From a bacterium (GTDB taxonomy: Bacteria > Verrucomicrobiota > Verrucomicrobiia > Limisphaerales > J093): a DNA stretch of 44,352 bases. The position numbers were made by a program, and so were the translations under genes. The notes under the pieces were generated by a model, which saw only the letters and a list, made by a program, of their open reading frames with translations, did no database searches and was not told the DNA's origin. The stretch's first letter is position 1. Each line of letters starts with the position of its first letter. The stretch is taken from contig JAJXZJ010000020.1 in assembly GCA_021780105.1 (NCBI GenBank), positions 1 through 44,352 of the forward strand, read 5' to 3'. Positions 37,092 through 44,352 of this stretch are shown here, one piece after another.

Positions 37092-39635
37092 TCAGCGGTT
37101 GTCCTTCTCCAATTGATATCGCAACACCGCGACGCCGGGCTGCTGCGCGAGGTTCACGAGTAGGCCAGGGTTCATCAACTCGGCGCCAGAGAACTCCTGC
37201 GGCGGGGCGTCTTCGCTGACGCGGGTGATCCGGTAGCGGGCACCCGGCTCCAGATCATGCAACTTGAGCCGCGCAGATTCGTAGAAGCTGGCGTCGCGGC
37301 GGAACACCTGCACCACGCCTTCGCCGGCTTCCGGGCGGTTGAACTGCCAGGCGATCCACGCGGCGTGGTCGCGGTTCCACGGCGTGAGCGGATAGAAATC
37401 GCCGTAGAAGTCCGGGCTGATTTCGCGCCAGCCGGCGATGAGCCGACGCAGCTCAGGGTAGTCGAGGTCCGGGAGGCGGATGTCAATGCCCAGGCCCAGG
37501 CTGCTTTGGCCGGCGTTGCTCCAGAAGGCGTAAGGCTCCACCGGCGTCCGGCCGCTGCCGTAATACGGCGCGTTTTGCGTGGCCACGGTGCCGGTGCCGT
37601 GGAACGGCAGCCACTCCGACAACCCGTAGGTCATGCACTGGTGGCCGACGGCTTCGTAGGCGTAGTCGCTCCGCCACAACGGCACCGCGCGGCGCATCGT
37701 CTCCAGGTCGTTCCGCCGGCCGCCGGACGCGCAGGAGTCAATCAGCATGTTCGGATGCCGGCGGCGCAGTTCGTCCCAGTAGGCGAGGTAGCCGGTGACA
37801 TGCTTGATTTCCGTGATGCCCTGGCGGTCCGGCGCATCGTTTTTCCGCCAGAAGGAGAGCGGGTCCATGTTGAAATCCTGCCGGTAAAGATCGATGCCCT
37901 GCCCGGTCAGCAGTTTGTCCACGTGGTCGGTGAGCCAGCGGCGGGCGTCGTCGTTGCCCAGGTTCAACAACCCGCCGTTCGTGCCGCCGAGAATCCATTC
38001 CGGATGGTTTTGCGCCAGCCACGTGCCGGCGGTCACACGCTCCGGCTCGAACCAGACGAGGATTTTGATGCCGTGCGCGTGGGCGTGGTCCGACACCGCC
38101 CGCAGGCCGTGCGGAAAGCGGTTCGTGTCCACCTCCCAGGTGCCGACGCGCGGCCAGCCGGCGCCGTAATTCACATACCAGCCGGCGTCCATCCACCAGT
38201 AATCAAGTTTGATGTCCTCGGCGAGGTAGCGGTCAATGAACTGAATCTGGTTCGTCTCGTTGGCGCCGATCATTTCGTTGAGCTGGCGCGAACTCGACGC
38301 CTCCAACTGCGCCGGCGGCAGCTTCCCGCCGGGGTGCGGCATCGAGTGCGCCTCCATCCAGCGCCGCCACACGTTCTGGGCGCGAATCCAGTCGCCTCCC
38401 TGCCAGAATTGCAGCGCGATGAGCGGGCTGCGCACCTCCTCGCCGGGCAGCAGTTTGAAATGCGTCAATTCCTGCCCGGCGCGGATCGTCAGCCCGCGTT
38501 CCCGGTCGCGCGCGAATTCCGCCGCCCACTGGCCGGGCCAGCCGACCGCGAGAATCATGCCTTCGTCGCCCCAGGCGAGGTTGGCGTAGGACCAGTCCTT
38601 GCTGGTCGGCCGGCCGCCCGCCGCGCCGAGACGTTTGGTGGCGCCGGGACCGAGCGGCGTTTCCAACGGGCCGTAGTCGTTGCCGTCGGCCGGCGAACCG
38701 ACGTTGTGGTGCAGCAGAAATTCGCCCTGCGCGTTGCGGGTCAATTTCACGTCGAGCGCCCGGATGTTCTCGACGATCGGCGTGTCCGCCGCACCGGTGT
38801 TCTTGAAGTAAAGCGTCCATTCCACGGTCGGAAAATCGGCGTAGGCGACGGCGACCATCCGGACTTGCAGGCTGGTTTTCGGGTCGGTCCAGGTGACGGT
38901 GTGCTCGGTGCGTTGCGCGTCGAGCGGACGCGACTCGCGCTTCACCTCCCACGTCTTCAACAGCGTGGCCGAAGGCTTGCCATCGAAGACAAATGAGAAA
39001 GGCGGCTCCGTGTCAAACAGCGTGCTCTCCGGGCCGTCGCGCAACGGCAGGTCCGCCAGCCAGAACGCGGTGCCGTCGCGCAGCGTCACCCGCGCGTTGG
39101 CCCAGTCGGACTGATCGCACGCGATGCCGTCGGGTGTCGGGTCCACCACGAGCACAAACTCGGTCACGCCGTCGAGGGCCACGTTCACCGGCTTGCCCGC
39201 CATGCCTTCGTGCATCACGCCGGAGCGGAACTGGTCTTTTCCGGCGACGTTGACGATGAACTCCACGCTCCCGCGACCGCCGCTGGTCTGCTCGTTGCTG
39301 TCCACGCCCACGGTCGCGGTGAACATGGCGCCCGGACCGGGCAGGCGGACGATGAGTTTGCTGAACGCGTGGCAATACAAGCCGTGCGTGAACTCGCGGT
39401 CCACGATCTTCAGCGGCCGGCCGCCACGGGTGTTCTTCAGCACGGGATCGTGGTTGGCGAGGACGACGAGCGCCGGCGTGGCGTCGGCCGGCGGCGCGGT
39501 GCCGTCCAAGTGCGCGACGGTCCAGCGCCCGGCGGTGGCCATTTCCTCCGGCGCGACGGCAACGGCAAGCAGGTGAGGCAACAAAGCAACGCCGGCCAGC
39601 AGGGCCAGCCACATCACGAGCAATCGGGAACGCAT
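37092..39635 (-). CDS. Secreted NPCBM-domain alpha-galactosidase (GH36)
   Basis: An 847-residue exported enzyme. A signal peptide (residues 1-28) is followed by an NPCBM sugar-binding module (about 35-190: REFTHGLYCHAFSKLIVRLP, GSVEFIVNVAGKDQFRSGVM) and a beta-supersandwich. The GH36 barrel starts at about residue 460 (YWWMDAGWYVNYGAGWP, KILVWFEPERVTAGTWL). The expected nucleophile is Asp587 in DLYRQDFNMDP and the acid/base is Asp643 in DSCASGGRRNDLETMRR. A C-terminal beta domain ends in VAVLRYQLEKDNR. It should release alpha-linked galactose. ATG 39635 places the signal peptide at the N-terminus; the frame extends 19 codons further upstream without a leader. Confidence 0.9.
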   Translation of the reverse strand: MRSRLLVMWLALLAGVALLPHLLAVAVAPEEMATAGRWTVAHLDGTAPPADATPALVVLANHDPVLKNTRGGRPLKIVDREFTHGLYCHAFSKLIVRLPGPGAMFTATVGVDSNEQTSGGRGSVEFIVNVAGKDQFRSGVMHEGMAGKPVNVALDGVTEFVLVVDPTPDGIACDQSDWANARVTLRDGTAFWLADLPLRDGPESTLFDTEPPFSFVFDGKPSATLLKTWEVKRESRPLDAQRTEHTVTWTDPKTSLQVRMVAVAYADFPTVEWTLYFKNTGAADTPIVENIRALDVKLTRNAQGEFLLHHNVGSPADGNDYGPLETPLGPGATKRLGAAGGRPTSKDWSYANLAWGDEGMILAVGWPGQWAAEFARDRERGLTIRAGQELTHFKLLPGEEVRSPLIALQFWQGGDWIRAQNVWRRWMEAHSMPHPGGKLPPAQLEASSSRQLNEMIGANETNQIQFIDRYLAEDIKLDYWWMDAGWYVNYGAGWPRVGTWEVDTNRFPHGLRAVSDHAHAHGIKILVWFEPERVTAGTWLAQNHPEWILGGTNGGLLNLGNDDARRWLTDHVDKLLTGQGIDLYRQDFNMDPLSFWRKNDAPDRQGITEIKHVTGYLAYWDELRRRHPNMLIDSCASGGRRNDLETMRRAVPLWRSDYAYEAVGHQCMTYGLSEWLPFHGTGTVATQNAPYYGSGRTPVEPYAFWSNAGQSSLGLGIDIRLPDLDYPELRRLIAGWREISPDFYGDFYPLTPWNRDHAAWIAWQFNRPEAGEGVVQVFRRDASFYESARLKLHDLEPGARYRITRVSEDAPPQEFSGAELMNPGLLVNLAQQPGVAVLRYQLEKDNR

Positions 39636-39746
39636 GACGCCAGTTAACCACGCGGCCGGCCGCTGGCGAGGAGATTCAGCCGTGGCGGACACTGAAGGGC
39701 GAAGGACGAAGTTCGAATTCCGAATGGTGAGCTTTCCCGCGCTGGC

Positions 39747-40883
39747 TTACCTGGCAGCTTGAACGGCCGGCGCGGGCGCTGGCTCCAGCTTGGCGAGCGC
39801 GCGCTTCACCACGTCCGGCGGCAGGGCGAACGTGGCCACGCGGCTGGCACGGGCGATGTTGATCCCGATCGCCTTGCCGTCCAGGTCCACGAGCGGGCCG
39901 CCGCACAGCCAGGGCGGCAGCACGGTGTCATGCTGGAGGGCCATCGTGAAACCATTCGCGCGCCGGCTCACCTCGCCGGCGGGATGGTTGAAACGCTCGC
40001 TGAAACGCGATGTGCTCGCCTCCTCGTCGGTCGGCAGCGCGGTCATGCGCACCGCCACGTCGAACTGGCGCGCCGCGCGTTCGACGCGGAGTGTCACCGT
40101 CTGGCCGTCGTGGAACTCGCGCAACCGCTCCACGACCTGCTCGCGATTCGTCACCGCGGCGTTGTTCACCGCCACGATGAGGTCGCCCGCCGTCAACCCG
40201 GCCTTCTCGGCGCCCATGCCAGCCAGGATGAGCGCGATTTTGGGCTGCGACGTGGCGAAGTCAAACTGCACGCCAATCAACGCGCGTGGAAAACGAATCT
40301 GCCGCGGCAACGCGCTGATGATGCCGACCGCGAACGGCGTCTCCTCGATTCCCGGTGTGACGGCCCACTGGCCGACGACGGTATTTTCGGTGGCCCAGGT
40401 GATCGGCTTCAAGTCCGTCGCCTGCACGCGCACCAGCGCCAGGTCGTCGTCCTCGTCCACGCCGAGCCGCTCGGCCGGCACTTCCCGGCCGCCGGCGAGC
40501 CAGCACGTCAGCCGGCCCGGCTTGAGTTCGCTGGCCTTGGTGAGCGCCAGGCCGTTCGTGCCCACGACGGTCCCCAACGCCACGGTGCCGCCGTCCACGT
40601 TCAGCTTTACAATGGAATACCGCGTCGCGGCCGAGACCGGGGCGAAGGCGTTCAGCGTTTGATCGCCGTCGCGGTAATCCACCGACGGCAGCACCCTGGA
40701 CTCGGACACGCCCTGCGCCACCGCGGAAGGCGCCAGCCAGACCACCGCCAGCGCGCCGGCCAATCCGGCAACCGCAGCGGATAAACATTGCCAAGCACGA
40801 GTGTCACGTCGCCATTGCCGTCCCGCCCTGGACCGGGCAGCCGGGCATCCGCTCCTGGCGCGAACTGCTGACTCATTCTTCAC
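39747..40883 (-). CDS. HtrA-like protein with replaced catalytic His and Ser and a PDZ domain inside the protease fold
   Basis: A 378-residue exported protein with a hydrophobic leader around 34-57. Residues 85-195 follow the N-terminal half of an HtrA protease (ALGTVVGTNGLALTKASELK, DEDDDLALVRVQA, AVGIISALPRQIRFP). Residues about 200-280 are a PDZ domain (ILAGMGAEKAGLTAGDLIVA). The protease fold then resumes with the active-site loop (LQHDTVLPPWLCGGPLVDLD) and GINIARASRVATFALP. At the triad, His is Ser118 (LTKAS), Asp147 is kept, and Ser is Cys327 (LCGGPL). It is probably not a normal serine protease; a regulator, chaperone or substrate adaptor is more likely. A GTG at 40883 overlaps the upstream gene by 11 bp. 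Confidence 0.78.
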   Translation of the reverse strand: MKNESAVRARSGCPAARSRAGRQWRRDTRAWQCLSAAVAGLAGALAVVWLAPSAVAQGVSESRVLPSVDYRDGDQTLNAFAPVSAATRYSIVKLNVDGGTVALGTVVGTNGLALTKASELKPGRLTCWLAGGREVPAERLGVDEDDDLALVRVQATDLKPITWATENTVVGQWAVTPGIEETPFAVGIISALPRQIRFPRALIGVQFDFATSQPKIALILAGMGAEKAGLTAGDLIVAVNNAAVTNREQVVERLREFHDGQTVTLRVERAARQFDVAVRMTALPTDEEASTSRFSERFNHPAGEVSRRANGFTMALQHDTVLPPWLCGGPLVDLDGKAIGINIARASRVATFALPPDVVKRALAKLEPAPAPAVQAAR

Positions 40884-41298
40884 GGGCAACGTCCTTCAAA
40901 TAAAACCAGTAGAAATCTCCCGCCGGCATGGGCTGACCGTGGGATTCCGCCATGTTCCCGAACGTGAATGTGGATTTCTCCAGGTATTTCGGTGAAACCT
41001 CGAATTCATACGTGGCGCTTGGGTCGCGCCGTGCCGGTTCGACGGCGCAGGAGACGACCCGGTTCGTGCCGTCGAACACCGCCAGACTCGCGTTCAACAA
41101 CGGCGACAATGCCGCGTCTTTCGGCGCGACGACCACCCGGAACCGCAGATTCCGCCCCGTCTTCTCCGTCTTGATCGTGAAGCTGAGCCGCTGCTTGCCG
41201 GTGTTCTGCGCATCCAACTGTGTCCAGGTGCTCACGGCGTTGGCCTGCAAAACAGCAAGCCCGACAGCGAAACCGCTCAATAGTCGCGTGGAGTGCAT
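40873..41298 (-). CDS. Small exported protein of unknown function in the HtrA operon
   Basis: A 141-residue protein with a signal peptide (MHSTRLLSGFAVGLAVLQAN, cut near Ala21) and a probable single beta-sandwich domain (RLSFTIKTEKTGRNLRFRVV, ASLAVFDGTNRVVSCAVEPA, ATYEFEVSPKYLEKSTFTFG). I know no family for it. It starts 7 bp after the htrA stop and its end overlaps the start of the HtrA-like gene, so all three are surely co-transcribed. It could be a substrate or partner of the two PDZ proteins. Confidence 0.75.
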   Translation of the reverse strand: MHSTRLLSGFAVGLAVLQANAVSTWTQLDAQNTGKQRLSFTIKTEKTGRNLRFRVVVAPKDAALSPLLNASLAVFDGTNRVVSCAVEPARRDPSATYEFEVSPKYLEKSTFTFGNMAESHGQPMPAGDFYWFYLKDVAREE

Positions 41299-41305
41299 AT
41301 CGTCC

Positions 41306-42406
41306 TCAACCGCTCTTCGGCCGCGGCATCAATTTCACCGAGAATGTCAGCACCTTGCCGCCGCGCTGAACCTCCACCGTGAGCGTTTCGCCCGGTTCAG
41401 CCTCCGCCACCCAGCGCTGGAACGCCGCCGCGGCCAGGATATTCCGGCCGTCCACCTTGCGCACCATGTCGCCGGCCTTCAGCCCCGCCTTCGAGGCCGG
41501 GCCGTTGACGTCCAGGGCCGCCAGGCGGCAGCCGCCGGCATCGTCCACCGGGCTGGCGCCGACGTAGGCCCGCGGCCGCGCGGCTTCACCGGCGTTTTCG
41601 CCGCGCACGAGTTGATTCCACACGGCGTGATACTGCGTGGTCGGCACATGGTAATTCTCCGTCGGGTCCAGGCTGATGAAACTGTGAATGCCGATGACGC
41701 GACCACGCAGATCAATCAGCGGCCCGCCGGAATCGCCGCCCGCAATGGTGCAGTCGGTTTGGAAAGCCTCGGGCGCGATCTGGATGATGCGCCCCAGCCG
41801 CACCACCACCGAACGCTGGCGGTCAAACCCGCCCGGATAACCCAGCGCCATCACCCAGTCGCCCGCGCGGGCCTGCCGCAGGTCGCCCATCTCGGCGTGG
41901 GGCCAGACGCCGGGGTCCGTGATTTGCAGCAGCCCCACGTCGCTGCCCAGATCGGCGCCGAGGGTCCTGCCGTGCGCCACCCGGCCGTCGGGAAAAATGA
42001 ACCGCACCGCGCGATTGGGCCGGCCGCAGACGTGGCCGGCCGTGAGCACGATGCCGTTCGTCGTGATGATCACGCCGCTGCCGCTGATGATGCCGATTTG
42101 CACGACCACCACCGCGGGCGACACTTGCGCGGCCATTTTTTCGGCTTGTTGTTGAATCTGCCGGAGATCGGCAAGGGACGTGGGCACGGCCTCGGTGAAC
42201 GCCTGGGGCCATTCGGCGCGTCGGGCCGGGGCCGGCGCGGGCAGCGGCGTCCGGTCGGCCGGAACGAAGACTGCAGGGACGTTGGTGTCACGGGTGGCCG
42301 ACGGAATTTCCGGCTCGGCAGGCGCTGGTTGGGCGTCGGCCGCCGACATCAGCGTCCCACCTGCCAGCACTCCGGCGAGCAGCCAGCCGGCCACGCGCGT
42401 CCGCAT
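41306..42406 (-). CDS. HtrA/DegP-type periplasmic serine protease with C-terminal PDZ
   Basis: A 366-residue exported S1C protease. A signal peptide (MRTRVAGWLLAGVLAGGTLM) is followed by a Pro-rich linker and a helix (LADLRQIQQQAEKMAAQ). The protease domain has a complete triad: His125 (IVLTAGHVCG), Asp156 (LGSDVGLLQI) and Ser226 (GGDSGGPLIDLRGRVIGIHS). One PDZ domain follows at about 278-360 (LAALDVNGPASKAGLKAGDM). It should degrade or refold misfolded exported proteins. ATG 42406 fits the leader; the frame continues upstream to 42502 without signal features. It is the first gene of a three-gene operon with a small exported protein and a catalytically altered HtrA-like protein. Confidence 0.92.
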   Translation of the reverse strand: MRTRVAGWLLAGVLAGGTLMSAADAQPAPAEPEIPSATRDTNVPAVFVPADRTPLPAPAPARRAEWPQAFTEAVPTSLADLRQIQQQAEKMAAQVSPAVVVVQIGIISGSGVIITTNGIVLTAGHVCGRPNRAVRFIFPDGRVAHGRTLGADLGSDVGLLQITDPGVWPHAEMGDLRQARAGDWVMALGYPGGFDRQRSVVVRLGRIIQIAPEAFQTDCTIAGGDSGGPLIDLRGRVIGIHSFISLDPTENYHVPTTQYHAVWNQLVRGENAGEAARPRAYVGASPVDDAGGCRLAALDVNGPASKAGLKAGDMVRKVDGRNILAAAAFQRWVAEAEPGETLTVEVQRGGKVLTFSVKLMPRPKSG

Positions 42407-42545
42407 CCACTCCGTTGAACGAACCGGAATCACCGAGGCCAATTCTAACACAGAACCAACGAACGCGAGCGATTTTGCCGAGCACGAAAGCCGACTTTCC
42501 ACCGCGCCAGCGGAAGCCTGGAAAGCCGGTCGCGGGCAGCGAACT

Positions 42546-44018
42546 CTAATCGGCGCCGGCCCACCGCAACGTCGTGATGGAAATGGCCGGCAGGGCGACG
42601 CGCACCGTCTGGTCGCGCCAGCGGAGATTCACCGCGGCGTCCTGCTTGCGGTGGTTCAGCAACTCCACGACCAGACCTTTCTCCGGCGTCACAAACGCCA
42701 GGCAGCGGACGCCTCGCGGCACGCCGGCCGTGCCGATCCGCATCGCGCCGGGCCGCACGAATTTGCTGAAGTGCGCCAGGTAGTAATAGACGCCGGTGTA
42801 GCTCACCTGGCCGGTCTGGCGGTTGATGATGACCGGGGCGTGCTGGATGTTCGGATCGGGGTTGCCGTGGATGGGCGACACCGCCCACGGGCCGCCTTTT
42901 TCGTCGAGGATGGCATTCCAATACAGCCACGCGGACGCGCCGGCTTCGAGGTCGGAGCAGATGATGTTGCCCCAGTTGTCGCCGTCCGCGAAATCGTAAC
43001 GTGGCAGGACGATGTTCGTGGGATAATCCGCCTCGTAGGCGTAGCAATACTCCGTCATCCACAGCGGCGTGTCGGGATAACGGGCGTGCAGGCGGGCGAT
43101 CTTGTCGAAGTTCTTCACGTCGTAACCGTGATACGGCAGCACTGCCACGTAACGCCGCGCGACGGGATCGTCCATGATGAGCGGATAGCTTTTCCCCGCC
43201 TCGCGGCGCTCCACCGCCTCGCTGGGCATGAGGCGCGTCTTGCAACCCTCCCGTTCCAGCAACGGGCCGACATGGTCACGAAACAGCGTGAGGATTTCGT
43301 CCCAGCGGATTTTCGTGTAAACGCCCGGCTCGTTGAACAGGCTCAGGTAGTCAATGAACACCCCCGCCTGCTCGTAAGCCTGAAGATACTTCAAGTAATA
43401 CAGCGCCAGTGCGTCGTAATACTTCGGGTTCACGTCCTGGTTCTTGTTCACGTCCATGAGCATCCAGTCCGGCGGATAATCCATCGGCGCCTGGAGTTTG
43501 AACTGGCCGTATTTCCGGGCACGCTTGATGTAGGTGATCAAGCCGTTTGGACCGAGGTCGCGCGCGATGCTGAAATGCTTCATCTCCACGTCGCCGGGGG
43601 TGTCGTCGTAGGTGAACCACGGGCCAGCCGACATGAAGTCCGTGCCCGCGAGCGGCGTCTTCATCGCGGTGAAGCCCGCGCCCGCCACGGGATCGAACAG
43701 CGATTTCAAGACCTTCTCCTGTTCGGCCGGTGGCAGGCTGTTCAGGCAGATCATGCCCGCTTCGAGGAACGAGGCGCCGAAACCGTCCATGCGCTGGAAC
43801 CGTTTGGCCTCCTCGATCCGGATGCCGGCGGCCTTGCCCGATGGCGCGGCCGTGAAGTGCAAATCCGGCCTGTCGGTCAACCGGTCGCCGGCCGCGGACG
43901 ACACGGTCAGTTTGATGTCCTGGGCCTGAACAGCGACCGCGCCCAATGCCGCGGCCAAAGTCAGAAGCAAAAGGCGTGCGTGACGGCGGGAAACCCAGCG
44001 AGCGAAAGGCGGATTCAT
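42546..44018 (-). CDS. Secreted glycoside hydrolase family 30 enzyme
   Basis: A 490-residue exported retaining glycosidase. A signal peptide (residues 1-32, MNPPFARWVSRRHARLLLLT) is followed by the GH30 barrel: RFQRMDGFGASFLEAGMICL, LKTP-type strand TAMKTPLAGTDFMSAGPW and QAPMDYPPDWML. The acid/base is Glu230 in LSLFNEPGVY, the nucleophile is Glu323 in LWMTEYCYAYEADYP, and the C-terminal beta-sandwich follows (YYYLAHFSKFVRPGAMRIG, VVELLNHRKQDAAVNL). GH30 enzymes cleave beta-glucosyl, beta-xylosyl, beta-fucosyl or beta-1,6-linked substrates; the subfamily cannot be assigned by eye. The 139 bp between it and htrA probably carry a separate htrA promoter. Confidence 0.9.
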   Translation of the reverse strand: MNPPFARWVSRRHARLLLLTLAAALGAVAVQAQDIKLTVSSAAGDRLTDRPDLHFTAAPSGKAAGIRIEEAKRFQRMDGFGASFLEAGMICLNSLPPAEQEKVLKSLFDPVAGAGFTAMKTPLAGTDFMSAGPWFTYDDTPGDVEMKHFSIARDLGPNGLITYIKRARKYGQFKLQAPMDYPPDWMLMDVNKNQDVNPKYYDALALYYLKYLQAYEQAGVFIDYLSLFNEPGVYTKIRWDEILTLFRDHVGPLLEREGCKTRLMPSEAVERREAGKSYPLIMDDPVARRYVAVLPYHGYDVKNFDKIARLHARYPDTPLWMTEYCYAYEADYPTNIVLPRYDFADGDNWGNIICSDLEAGASAWLYWNAILDEKGGPWAVSPIHGNPDPNIQHAPVIINRQTGQVSYTGVYYYLAHFSKFVRPGAMRIGTAGVPRGVRCLAFVTPEKGLVVELLNHRKQDAAVNLRWRDQTVRVALPAISITTLRWAGAD

Positions 44019-44352
44019 AATTCGTGGTATTGGCGTTTGCTTGTGGCGTTAGCGATAAACGAAAACGCCGCCGAAATCAAGGCGTGTCGTCGTCCTCGTC
44101 AGAGCCATTGGGCCTGACCCGCCGCCGCCCACGCCGGAGCCGCCCGCGCAATAAGGCCGCCATTGGGGCGGCGCGGTCTCCGGATCGCGCCGCAACCGGC
44201 TCGCCCGGTGAGGCCACCGGGCCTGCAAAGCGATTGCCTGACTGTTGCTGTTGGCCGCGTGCCCCCACGCGGCGGCGGCGGCTTGGTTTGGCGGTCAATC
44301 ATCGCCATCGCGCCGAAACACCCGAAGGCCTTCAACCGCAGAGGCACGGAGG
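44019..44352. other. Right-edge region, no gene assigned with confidence
   Basis: About 330 bases upstream of the GH30 gene. On the minus strand two overlapping frames are open. One, at 44298-44077 (73 codons), is Arg-rich with an acidic tail SDEDDD; the other, at 44347-44099, is Arg/Pro-rich. Neither resembles a known family, and both may be chance frames in GC-rich DNA. The last 19 bases (44334-44352, AACCGCAGAGGCACGGAGG) resemble a word that I believe recurs between genes in many PVC-group genomes. Confidence 0.4.

Noticed and set aside
37257..38996. 579-codon plus-strand frame opposite the second GH36 gene
   Set aside because: Shadow frame; the minus strand encodes intact GH36 catalytic motifs.
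42180..44117. 645-codon plus-strand frame opposite htrA and GH30
   Set aside because: It spans two real minus-strand genes and the gap between them, and shows no family.

Overview
This GC-rich window most likely comes from a Verrucomicrobiota bacterium (Pedosphaera/Limisphaera-like). That is an inference. It rests on a Gram-negative lipid A gene (lpxB), a large set of secreted glycoside hydrolases (GH29, GH30, GH36, GH78, 3-keto-disaccharide hydrolase) without SusC/SusD genes, HtrA-like proteins of a kind I associate with the PVC group, and frequent GTG starts. No rRNA, tRNA, CRISPR array or phage module was recognised. Many neighbouring genes share an NTGA overlap of stop and start codon.

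Layout. 1-77 is the start of an ISL3-type transposase cut by the window edge. 294-5809 (minus) is a two-gene glycosidase operon: an NPCBM/alpha-galactosidase-like enzyme coupled to a large two-barrel alpha-L-fucosidase. 6119-9800 is a decay zone. It holds an IS427-like element whose transposase has an amber stop, a 5'-truncated second IS5-type transposase, an apparently intact VapBC toxin-antitoxin pair, a broken hen1 RNA-repair methyltransferase remnant and an internally deleted acetyl-xylan-esterase-like gene. 9891-10496 is a 3-keto-disaccharide hydrolase.

10963-20492 is mostly cell envelope and signalling. It has a methyltransferase, a GnnA-like sugar-nucleotide oxidoreductase, lpxB and a LytS-type histidine kinase. 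A divergent EamA transporter and secreted metallopeptidase pair separates the kinase from its probable LytTR response regulator. A 90-bp inverted-repeat element follows, then NfeD, the flotillin FloA and a proline-rich single-TM protein. 20556-29052 is a surface-glycan locus: one GT4 glycosyltransferase on the plus strand, then a tight minus-strand operon in the order rmlB, rmlA, fdtC-like, fdtA-like, fdtB-like, acyltransferase, wzx-like flippase, GT2. Together these should make a dTDP-3-acetamido-3,6-dideoxyhexose and export a glycan carrying it.

29186-44018 is a saccharolytic and exported-protein region, all minus strand apart from a sigma-factor fragment. It carries GH78 rhamnosidase, GH29 fucosidase, a beta-helix/propeller protein, GH36 alpha-galactosidase and GH30. 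Between the last two lies a three-gene operon of an intact HtrA protease, a small exported protein and a second HtrA-like protein. In that second protein the catalytic His and Ser are replaced, and a PDZ domain sits between the two halves of the protease fold. This operon is the best candidate in the window for an under-described system. The glycosidases suggest degradation of a polysaccharide containing fucose, rhamnose and galactose.
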